From positions 62,001 through 126,000 of the forward strand of contig NZ_LIQF01000001.1 in NCBI RefSeq assembly GCF_001418205.1: DNA of 64,000 nucleotides. The letters are read 5' to 3'. The stretch is from Marinomonas fungiae (GTDB lineage: Bacteria; Pseudomonadota; Gammaproteobacteria; Pseudomonadales; Marinomonadaceae). Each line of letters begins with the position of its first letter. Position 1 is the first letter of the stretch. A program made the translations under genes and the position numbers. Under the pieces are notes generated by a model that searched no databases, was not told the DNA's origin, and saw nothing but the letters and a program-made list of their open reading frames with translations. Shown piece by piece: positions 57,054-64,000 of the stretch.

Positions 57054-59524
57054 TGTTGCGTAAGATCAACTTATCCGTCCGCTTTGCGTTAACCATCACA
57101 CTTCTTTTAGGTGTGTTTGGTCTCGGTATTATCTTTTTGATTCGCTCTTTGAGTAGCATTGAGATCTTACTAGAAGAGTCTTCTGCACAACATGTACAAG
57201 AGTTAACCGTCAATTCCGTCATCAGCCGTGAAATATTTGAACTTTCTTCACGGGTTCGCTTGCTTGAGCAGAACTTTTTATATGATGAGGAAATTCTTTC
57301 CGAAGAAGGTTTCAATATCGATGAACAACTGCAAAAAATTCGCTCGTTGTCTCAGGACACAAGTTTTATTACTAAGATGGACGATTTCATCTTAGATTTT
57401 CACCGTTTCCTCGGTAACTCCGTTACTTTGAACCGTATACTTAAAGAACAATCCGATATTGATAAGCGACTTGAAAAGCAGATTAATGCATTAGATTTCG
57501 CTATTGCTAAAAGTACGGTTAACGAGCTGATAGAAAATGATCGAACTTTCTTAACTAATGATATCTATATCATGCATTTGATTAGAGAGTCGTTCTTGAG
57601 TGCCGGAAAAATAGCGGGCACCGTTCGCAGTAGCATCACACCTGACACTGAGCAGGTGGTGATCATCAAGGTAGGTAAAGAGCTCTCTATTTTGGAGATG
57701 CATTTAGCCAACATGCGCAACCTTTCTTCCGAGGTGACCACTGCGATTTCCTCTATTGAAGCGACTTTGCGTTATTACAAAGTCATTTTACGAAAGATGA
57801 CGGCTAACTTGAAACAACGCTGGGTGGTCATGGATGCATTGCTAAAGTCACAAAGCAACCTCATTGACTATGTGGAAGAAACCGAAAGTAACGTGCAAAA
57901 CAGTGCTGTACGAATTTCTTTAGACCTTCGTCAGGATCTGATGGATATGCGTGGTTGGATTTTCGCCATGGGCTTCATTTCACTTTTCGTCGGCGTCATC
58001 ATGATTTCTCATATGGTGCGTCACCACATCACTTCGCCTTTGAAGAAGTTAAAACAAAGTTTCCGTGAGATTGAACTGAATAATTTTGATCGGCCTATCT
58101 CATTGAACCGCCATGATGAGTGGGATGTCATCGAAAATGCGTTTAACCGTATGGCAAGTCGTTTGAAAAAAACCTACAACGATCTTGAGGAGGAACGCTC
58201 TAAGCTGAATAAACAAGCTCATCAAGATCCACTTACGGGTTTAGCGAACCGTTTGCTGATTTATAAGCAACTCAACACTGCAATTAAAACCGCTCACTCT
58301 TCTCACCAAACCTTTGCTCTGCTGTTTTTGGACGTCGATAACTTTAAAACGGTTAACGACTCATTAGGGCATGACGTAGGTGATAGTTTGCTCGTTGAAG
58401 TTTCACAACGCTTACGTACCGTAGTCGACTCCCGTGATGTGGTGTCACGCTTAGGCGGCGATGAATTTATGATTTTGGCGCACTCCTGCGCCACTACACA
58501 ACACGCCAGTGAACTTGCTGAAGCCATTAACAAAGCTCTGCGTCAGCCATATTATGTAGGTAACGAAACGGTATTTGTCAGCAGCAGTGTGGGCGTTTGC
58601 CTGTTCCCTGAGCACGGTCGCGGTGTAGATACAATCGTGCGAAACGCTGACACGGCTATGTATCATGCGAAACGAGGTGGGCGTGACGGCTTCCGTATTT
58701 ATCTTGACAGTATGACAAACGAAGCCCATGAGTTGATGTCTAAAAGCTCAGGTCTGAAGCAAGCCTTGATTAACCAGGAGCTATTTGTCGACTACCAACC
58801 TCAATTTGATATCCAAACAGGCCTGATCGTTGGCGCTGAAGCCTTGGTTCGTTGGCAACACCCAACGAAAGGGCGTCTAATGCCGAGCGAGTTCTTAGAA
58901 ATCGCTGAGCAAACGGGTATCATTGTCGATATCGATGATTACGTCTTTGATCTTGTGTTTCACGATTTAAAATTGCTCATGCAGCAGGACCTTGTTAGTC
59001 AAGACTTCAAATTATCGGTCAACCTTTCGGGTCGAAAGCTATTCTCTAAAGCGTTGCTTGAGAACTTGAAGACCTACCATGAGCGCGCACCAGAAGTAAC
59101 AAATCGCATGATTTTGGAATTGACCGAGCGCGATATGATCACCAAACTCGATCGTTGTATTGAATCCATTGAAAATATAAAGCGCTTGGGCTTCAGAGTC
59201 GCTATCGATGACTTTGGCATCGGCTACTCGTCTTTGGGCGCGTTAAAACAGTTGCCTGTTGATATTCTGAAAATTGACCAAAGCTTTATTTCGGGCTTAG
59301 ATGAAGGGTCTGTTGACAACGTGATAACAGACTCGATTTTAAACATTGCGCGCAGTTTAGACCTTTGCGCTGTGGCGGAAGGCGTGGAAACCGAAGCTCA
59401 ATTACAAGCGTTAAGAAGTATCGGTTGCCATGTGGCGCAGGGATATTATTTATCCCACCCCATCACTAAAGACGCTTTTATCACGATGCTCTCTAACACA
59501 GCAGCAGGATCTATCTGGTTATGA
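57050..59524 (+). CDS. Membrane GGDEF-EAL protein (cyclic-di-GMP turnover) with HAMP
   Basis: An 824-residue protein from the ATG at 57050. There is a first transmembrane segment (about residues 12-33), a periplasmic region of about 270 residues, a second helix (about 300-323) and a HAMP linker. The GGDEF domain follows with an intact RLGGDEF near residue 466, then an EAL domain with AEALVRW near residue 596, the DDFGIGYSS loop and a VAEGVE motif. Both motifs look catalytically competent. The ATGA overlap with the upstream binding-protein gene matches the NspS-MbaA layout of Vibrio cholerae, where a periplasmic protein sets cyclic-di-GMP activity. Confidence 0.93.
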   Translation: MMLRKINLSVRFALTITLLLGVFGLGIIFLIRSLSSIEILLEESSAQHVQELTVNSVISREIFELSSRVRLLEQNFLYDEEILSEEGFNIDEQLQKIRSLSQDTSFITKMDDFILDFHRFLGNSVTLNRILKEQSDIDKRLEKQINALDFAIAKSTVNELIENDRTFLTNDIYIMHLIRESFLSAGKIAGTVRSSITPDTEQVVIIKVGKELSILEMHLANMRNLSSEVTTAISSIEATLRYYKVILRKMTANLKQRWVVMDALLKSQSNLIDYVEETESNVQNSAVRISLDLRQDLMDMRGWIFAMGFISLFVGVIMISHMVRHHITSPLKKLKQSFREIELNNFDRPISLNRHDEWDVIENAFNRMASRLKKTYNDLEEERSKLNKQAHQDPLTGLANRLLIYKQLNTAIKTAHSSHQTFALLFLDVDNFKTVNDSLGHDVGDSLLVEVSQRLRTVVDSRDVVSRLGGDEFMILAHSCATTQHASELAEAINKALRQPYYVGNETVFVSSSVGVCLFPEHGRGVDTIVRNADTAMYHAKRGGRDGFRIYLDSMTNEAHELMSKSSGLKQALINQELFVDYQPQFDIQTGLIVGAEALVRWQHPTKGRLMPSEFLEIAEQTGIIVDIDDYVFDLVFHDLKLLMQQDLVSQDFKLSVNLSGRKLFSKALLENLKTYHERAPEVTNRMILELTERDMITKLDRCIESIENIKRLGFRVAIDDFGIGYSSLGALKQLPVDILKIDQSFISGLDEGSVDNVITDSILNIARSLDLCAVAEGVETEAQLQALRSIGCHVAQGYYLSHPITKDAFITMLSNTAAGSIWL

Positions 59525-59637
59525 TGACGACTTAAGCTTTTACTAATTCGTATTCTTCACATTAAAAACATTGACCAAATGGTTTACACTGGGCGACCTT
59601 TGCCTAGTGTTGGCGCGTTTTAATTGAAGGACTATAT

Positions 59638-60837
59638 ATGGCAAGTGCCGTCACCGCTCAAAATCCCCCTCAAAAAACTGCATGGATGGAAGTGTTTGTA
59701 CTTTGGTTCGCAGGCATCAGCGCCGCGATGCAGTTTGCCAAGTTTTCCGTCTCCTACAACGAATTGTTAGCCTACTACCAAGCAGGCCCTACTTGGACTG
59801 GCGCGTCTATCTCGGTCGTCGGTACTATTGGCCTTATTTTTGGTGTTACCGCTGGGCTTATGGCGGGCAAAATTGGCTATCGTAAAGTATTAATTGGCGC
59901 CCTGACTCTGGGAGCCTGCTTGTCGTTTATCCAAGCAACTTTGCCAAGTTTTGAAGTAGTGATGGCCACTCGTGTGCTCGAAGGCTTTTCGCAATTAGGC
60001 GTGGTGGTAGCTGCTCCAACTATGATTGCGAAACTCAGTGCACCACAACATCGCTCAATTACAATGGGACTCTGGGGCACATTCTTTGGGGTTGCGTTTG
60101 CGTTAACAGGGCTGTTTGGTAAACCTTTAATCACTCACTTTGAGTTAAGCGGTTTGTACTTGGCTCATGGTTTATTTATGACCAGTATGTTGATTGCCTT
60201 ATTGCTGCTACTAGAAAAGGGCGAGGGACGCTACAGCGCGACACCGCTCCCGAACAACGATGGCTACTTTACAAAACTTGGTAAAATCTACCGCACACCA
60301 CAAACCCTACTACCCGGTTTGGTGTTTGTGTTTTATACCTGTACCTTGGTTTCTTTGCTGACCTATATCCCGAACTTTATTGAGTCCAATTCACTGCGCA
60401 CTACCATGCAAGTCGTATTACCCCTATTGAGTACTGCTGGGACTTTCATTGCTGGTACTCTGTCACAATATATAATGCGTCCACAACGCGTCGCTCAACT
60501 TGCTTATGCTGGCCTAGCCGTTGGTGCAATTTTACTGTCACAGCTCTATGATTCAGTCATCGTGTTTACACTTCTGATTAGCCAGATGGTGTTGTTTGCT
60601 GGTTTGATACCTGGCGCTGCACTGGCGATGATTCCGAGGCTTGCTCGTAACAGTGAAGAACAGGCCAATGGCTATGGATTGATTGCGCAGCTGGGTAATC
60701 TAGGGGCAACGGTTGGACCGCCAAGCTTCGCAACATTAATCACTGCTTTTGGCTTATATGGCATGGTGGGCTTAGTGCTATTCGTGTGTTTGATGGGTAG
60801 CCTGTTTGCATTCTTAGCGAGTCGCCTAGACAGCTAA
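59638..60837 (+). CDS. Major facilitator superfamily transporter
   Basis: A 399-residue protein with about 12 transmembrane segments. The inter-helix motif GLMAGKIGYRKVLIGAL corresponds to the MFS GxxxDRxGRR/K signature, with a later GLIPGAALAMIPRLA. The substrate is not indicated by sequence. A ribosome-binding site (GAAGGA) lies 9 bases before the ATG. It lies alone between the GGDEF-EAL and GtrA genes. Confidence 0.85.
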   Translation: MASAVTAQNPPQKTAWMEVFVLWFAGISAAMQFAKFSVSYNELLAYYQAGPTWTGASISVVGTIGLIFGVTAGLMAGKIGYRKVLIGALTLGACLSFIQATLPSFEVVMATRVLEGFSQLGVVVAAPTMIAKLSAPQHRSITMGLWGTFFGVAFALTGLFGKPLITHFELSGLYLAHGLFMTSMLIALLLLLEKGEGRYSATPLPNNDGYFTKLGKIYRTPQTLLPGLVFVFYTCTLVSLLTYIPNFIESNSLRTTMQVVLPLLSTAGTFIAGTLSQYIMRPQRVAQLAYAGLAVGAILLSQLYDSVIVFTLLISQMVLFAGLIPGAALAMIPRLARNSEEQANGYGLIAQLGNLGATVGPPSFATLITAFGLYGMVGLVLFVCLMGSLFAFLASRLDS

Positions 60838-60878
60838 CTCGTCATTAAGTTGTCACGGACTGCAGTCTAGTATGGGGC

Positions 60879-61313
60879 ATGAAATCTACTATCTTGCAGT
60901 TCTTCCAGTTCAGCGTGGTCGGTCAAATCAGTTTTGCGGTGGACATTGCCGTCCTTTGGCTGTTGGCAGATGAGCTTCCCTTAATGTGGGCCCGCATCTT
61001 GGCTTTTGCCTTGGCAGTCTTGACCAATTGGCTGTGCCATCGCCTATATACCTTTAAAGAACATGCCACGTTGGACGCCAAACTTAAAGAAGCCACGCAG
61101 TTTGCTGTGGCCTCTTTAGTCGGCTTATTACCGAATGTTGGCTTGTATTGGCTGACAATCTGCAGCGATGTTTATGCGCACTACTCAGACTGGAGTTTTG
61201 CCCCAGTCGCGGCGATGCTACCAGGCATATTCGTCGGCCATTGTTTAAACTTCGTTCTCTCCAAATATTGGGTGTTTAAACGCAAAACCGACGATGTTGT
61301 GGATTACCCATAA
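60879..61313 (+). CDS. GtrA-family membrane protein
   Basis: A 144-residue protein with four transmembrane segments. The N-terminal FFQFSVVGQISFAVDIAVLW and the C-terminal NFVLSKYWVFK are GtrA hallmarks. GtrA-like flippases are thought to move polyprenyl-linked sugars across the inner membrane. It lacks an adjacent glycosyltransferase. It ends 11 bases before the blc stop. Confidence 0.85.
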   Translation: MKSTILQFFQFSVVGQISFAVDIAVLWLLADELPLMWARILAFALAVLTNWLCHRLYTFKEHATLDAKLKEATQFAVASLVGLLPNVGLYWLTICSDVYAHYSDWSFAPVAAMLPGIFVGHCLNFVLSKYWVFKRKTDDVVDYP

Positions 61314-61324
61314 CGGTTCGCGAT

Positions 61325-61864
61325 CTAGTCTTGATGCATACCCTGATCGACAAAAATCAATTTATCTGTATCAAATCCGGCAGCTTCGGCTTTGGCAATC
61401 AACTCTGCTTGTTTGTCTTTCGAGATGGTTGGCGTTCTCGAAAGTAGCCAGAAATAGGAGTGGTCGGGGCCAGCGATTAAGGAGTATTCATAATCCTGAT
61501 CTAGATTAAAGATGACATAAGCGCCATAGAAAGGACCAAAGAATGACACTTTTAAATGCCCAGTATTTGGGTCTTCCACAAAGTATGCTTTGCCTTCTGC
61601 TTCCTGCCAAGCTTGTTCCTCTTCGGAATAACCACGGTTGACTACTTTTACACCGCCGTCATCACGCATACTGTACTCAGCTGTGACATTGCTAAGACCC
61701 CTTTCAAAACTATGATCTAGCCGAGCAATTTCGTACCACTTGCCCAAGTAATCTTGCAATTCAAATTGGCTTACCGGCAGGATGCCTTTAGGGGCGGATA
61801 CGGAACAACCCACCAGCATCAAGAGCGTTACAATACTGGTACTGATCCAACACATACGTTTCAT
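61325..61864 (-). CDS. blc: Outer-membrane lipocalin Blc
   Basis: A 179-residue lipocalin with a lipoprotein signal (lipobox LVGC, Cys at residue 20). The lipocalin signatures are YLGKWYEIARLDHSFERGL at the first strand and a C-terminal SRTPTISKDK region. Blc binds lysophospholipids and fatty acids and is a stress-related envelope lipoprotein. The length matches E. coli Blc (177). Confidence 0.94.
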   Translation of the reverse strand: MKRMCWISTSIVTLLMLVGCSVSAPKGILPVSQFELQDYLGKWYEIARLDHSFERGLSNVTAEYSMRDDGGVKVVNRGYSEEEQAWQEAEGKAYFVEDPNTGHLKVSFFGPFYGAYVIFNLDQDYEYSLIAGPDHSYFWLLSRTPTISKDKQAELIAKAEAAGFDTDKLIFVDQGMHQD

Positions 61865-61930
61865 AATAAAGCCTCCCTGTTTAATGAGATTATTATTACG
61901 TAGCAGGAACGCTATTGGCTTATTAAAACC

Positions 61931-62485
61931 TTAGGTTTCTACTAGTTTCTCAATCAATTGCGCAAGATTTACACATTCACTCTGACGCTGGCGAATTGCA
62001 GGCAACAAGTAAGCTTCTCGCGACACCGCAAACAAGGTAAAAAAATAAGACTCAGCAAGACCATGAAGCGCTAACCAGCGTTTCAAACAGCCCACCAATT
62101 CAGCTTCTAGGGAATCAAATAAATGCTGCTCATCCTGACTCAGCTTATGCTGCTCGCCCCAATGAATACGGTAAGCGGCCAACCGGTCATCCGCTGTGGA
62201 CCATGTTTGCCAAATAGCAAGCCAGCCATCGCTAAAGCGACAAGAACTTTGTTTGAGCGAGGTCTCAAGTTGCGCTAATTGCAACGCGCTTCGTTCGATA
62301 ATCTGACGTAATACTTCTTGCCATAACAGCAACTTCGATGGGTAATTACTGTACACCGTTGGCTTTGAGACGACGGCCTCTAACACCACTTGGTCAATGC
62401 TGGTGCCTTGGTATCCGGCCACTTTGAATAGGTTCAACGCGGCATCCGCGATCAAACCTTTTTTGGAGGGACGTCCTCTAGCCAT
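61931..62485 (-). CDS. TetR-family transcriptional regulator
   Basis: A 184-residue protein. The N-terminal HTH region is ALNLFKVAGYQGTSIDQVVLEAVVSKPTVYSNYPSKLLL, the standard TetR arrangement, and the C-terminal ligand domain is helical. It lies downstream of the binding-protein gene on the same strand, but a terminator (62549-62575) separates them. The target genes are unknown; blc, which follows 66 bases on, is a possible one. Confidence 0.88.
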   Translation of the reverse strand: MARGRPSKKGLIADAALNLFKVAGYQGTSIDQVVLEAVVSKPTVYSNYPSKLLLWQEVLRQIIERSALQLAQLETSLKQSSCRFSDGWLAIWQTWSTADDRLAAYRIHWGEQHKLSQDEQHLFDSLEAELVGCLKRWLALHGLAESYFFTLFAVSREAYLLPAIRQRQSECVNLAQLIEKLVET

Positions 62486-62548
62486 TTGCTGTCTCTTAAC
62501 TGATTAGAATGTATATGAAAATCCCAACCATTATGCCATTTTTGACAT

Positions 62549-62575
62549 AAAAAAGGGGCGAATCATTTCGCCCCC
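62549..62575 (-). terminator. Terminator after the siderophore-type binding protein gene
   Basis: Reading leftward, GGGGCGAA-ATGA-TTCGCCCC (8-bp stem) is followed by six T. Confidence 0.9.
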
Positions 62576-62602
62576 TACTATTACGCCATGCTGCAGCGTT
62601 GG

Positions 62603-63445
62603 TTATAGCGCTTTTGTTAACTCTTTCGCTTGCAGTTGAACACTTTCCAAACCGTTTCCGGACAAATACCAAAGACCTGGGCTCAGGTACGCTACTTTAG
62701 TGTCTGCCCCCAAGCTCTCTAGTTTCATCTGGAGCGACTTTACATCCAGTGCTTGCTCATCTTGTCCGATCGCTTTACTGCGATCTACCACATACAGAAC
62801 TTTCGGATGGGCCGCGGCGATGTCTTCAACCGTCACCGGCATAAAGGTACGAGCACCACGTTGAATCGGTTTTACTGTGTCCGGTAATGCCACTTGGGTC
62901 ATGCCTAGCAACTCAGTGGCAATCGGGTCTTGACGCACACTGAAGCCCCCTGCATTGTGTGTCACCGTTAATACGGCTTGGCCTGCCACTTTTTGCTTCA
63001 TCACAGCAAGATCACTCGCCAGAGCTTGCAAGGCTTCTTGGCCTTGCGCTTGCTTTTCAACGAGAGTCGCTAACGCCATTACATGCTTTTCAAAAGCAGG
63101 CCAGTAAGCACCTTCTGCTAAAGCGACTGTGTCGGTTTGTGCGATGCTCGATAAGGCAAGGCCAGCGTCTCCTTGACGGCCTGTAATCAAAATACGGCTA
63201 GGCTCTAATGCGGCAACCGCTTCCGCATTTGGTACTTTTAAGCTGCCCACATCTTTGTATTGAGCGTGAGTAAATTCAGATAAATAGGCGGGAAGTGATT
63301 GCTTTGGCAACCCCACAACTTGGCTTTCTGCCTGCAAAGCACGTAAAGTATCGACACTGCCTAAGTCATAGCTAACTAAACGTTCACTCGCTTGAGCCTG
63401 AGCCGCGATCAATACGCCAGCAATCAGTAACTGTTTGAATTTCAT
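62603..63445 (-). CDS. Siderophore/haem-type ABC substrate-binding protein
   Basis: A 280-residue protein with a signal peptide (KQLLIAGVLIAAQAQA, cleavage near residue 19). The BtuF/FhuD/CeuE-type helical-hinge fold is indicated by YDLGSVDTLRALQAESQVVGLPK, DVGSLKVPNAEAVAALEPSRILITGR and a C-terminal GLWYLSGNGL segment. It resembles the catecholate-siderophore binders (CeuE, FatB, YclQ). A Fur box lies in its promoter region, so it should be iron-repressed. No permease or ATPase is next to it: a terminator and a TetR gene follow. Confidence 0.85.
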   Translation of the reverse strand: MKFKQLLIAGVLIAAQAQASERLVSYDLGSVDTLRALQAESQVVGLPKQSLPAYLSEFTHAQYKDVGSLKVPNAEAVAALEPSRILITGRQGDAGLALSSIAQTDTVALAEGAYWPAFEKHVMALATLVEKQAQGQEALQALASDLAVMKQKVAGQAVLTVTHNAGGFSVRQDPIATELLGMTQVALPDTVKPIQRGARTFMPVTVEDIAAAHPKVLYVVDRSKAIGQDEQALDVKSLQMKLESLGADTKVAYLSPGLWYLSGNGLESVQLQAKELTKAL

Positions 63446-63470
63446 AACACTTCCTTTTTGATCAATATTT

Positions 63471-63489
63471 GATAATAATTCTTATTATT
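63471..63489 (-). promoter_or_regulatory. Fur box of the binding protein gene
   Basis: GATAATAATTCTTATTATT matches 14 of 19 bases of the Fur consensus GATAATGATAATCATTATC. It lies 26-44 bases upstream of the start codon. Confidence 0.7.
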
Positions 63490-63647
63490 TATTAAATATC
63501 GATTGATTTGTCACAACATCCTGTTTCAAAACATGAAACTGAACATGCAATCAACTTAATAAAGCGTTACATTAATTTTCACACAGCACCCAATATTCGC
63601 TGTTACACTTAAAACCATTGTTATTGATTTCAGCTAGGGACGAAAAA

Positions 63648-64000
63648 ATGAGCAGCGATAAATTTCGACTGGTAACTCGTAGTGATTTTGACGGTTTGGT
63701 TTGTGCCGTTCTTCTAAAAGATTTGGATTTAATTGACGATATTTTATTTGTGCACCCTAAAGATATGCAGGATGGCAAAATCGATATCACTGCTAAGGAC
63801 ATCACCACTAACCTGCCTTATGTTGCTGGCTGTCATCTAGCGTTTGACCATCACCTAAGTGAAACGGTTCGAAACGACAGCAACATCGAAAATCACATTA
63901 TTGATCCTAATGCCCCGTCTGCCGCACGTGTCGTATACGACTACTATGGGGGCAAAGATCGCTTCCCGGCCATTTCAGAAGAAATGATGGATGCGGTAGA
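63648..64000 (+). CDS. DHH-family phosphoesterase/exopolyphosphatase-like protein (partial)
   Basis: Starts with ATG at 63648 (preceded by AGGGA) and runs off the right edge, about 117 residues present. It begins MSSDKFRLVTRSDFDGLVCAVLL, with the Asp residues of the DHH-phosphatase N-terminal motif, and contains FDHH for the metal-binding centre near residue 67. Similar genes are labelled exopolyphosphatase-like proteins. The C-terminal DHHA1 part lies outside the window. The substrate is not certain. Confidence 0.8.
   Translation, partial: MSSDKFRLVTRSDFDGLVCAVLLKDLDLIDDILFVHPKDMQDGKIDITAKDITTNLPYVAGCHLAFDHHLSETVRNDSNIENHIIDPNAPSAARVVYDYYGGKDRFPAISEEMMDAV

Overview
The window reads as chromosome of a marine gammaproteobacterium of the Oceanospirillales, most like Marinomonas. 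Supporting this are a sodium-pumping NADH:quinone reductase (nqr) operon, NhaB, a CsiV protein next to mfd, KdkA, fatty acid cis/trans isomerase, a LuxP-type AI-2 binding protein homologue and a DHH phosphoesterase gene. The genus is inferred from gene content and recognised sequences, not from a search. No rRNA, tRNA, CRISPR array or transposase was seen.

Layout. 1-2189: left-reading nqrA and the start of nqrB (cut by the window edge). 2590-7094: folX, mfd, csiV. 7151-15725: housekeeping genes (sohB, nhaB, dnaQ, rnhA, a yafS-like methyltransferase, gloB, mltD, ppnP, a LysR regulator). 15802-21660: a DEAD-box helicase, DUF1285, an MTHFR-like enzyme, a lipopolysaccharide pair (GT9 glycosyltransferase and kdkA) and an AraC/GyrI-like regulator. 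21750-28724: cti, two small acidic proteins, the ribosome-assembly GTPase ylqF, a candidate small RNA, acpH and dbpA.

29130-36198 looks like a nitrogen-scavenging block: glycerate kinase, guanine deaminase, a NIT-ANTAR antitermination regulator, then a formate/nitrite-family transporter and a PP2C/Ser-Thr kinase fusion. The leader of the transporter holds, in order, NtrC-like half-sites, a sigma-54 promoter, two small hairpins with A1/G4 hexaloops (the ANTAR target) and an intrinsic terminator whose 5' arm overlaps the second hairpin. It is the most complete regulatory circuit in the window.

36217-41930 holds small conserved or unknown genes, a MipA/OmpV-type porin-like protein, an ArsA-like ATPase and rhlE. 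42090-51532 is a defence island: type I restriction-modification hsdR-hsdM-hsdS, with hsdM broken by one missing base at its QFYTPR motif; a Septu-type pair, ptuA-ptuB; and a Phd/YefM-ParE toxin-antitoxin pair converging on ptuB. A palindrome-rich 396-base spacer follows.

51929-64000: msrA, fadH, a LuxP homologue divergent from a second periplasmic binding protein that is translationally coupled to a GGDEF-EAL membrane protein (a likely extracellular-signal to cyclic-di-GMP module), an MFS transporter, a GtrA protein, a Blc lipocalin, a TetR regulator, a Fur-box-preceded siderophore-type binding protein and the start of a DHH-family phosphoesterase cut by the right edge.
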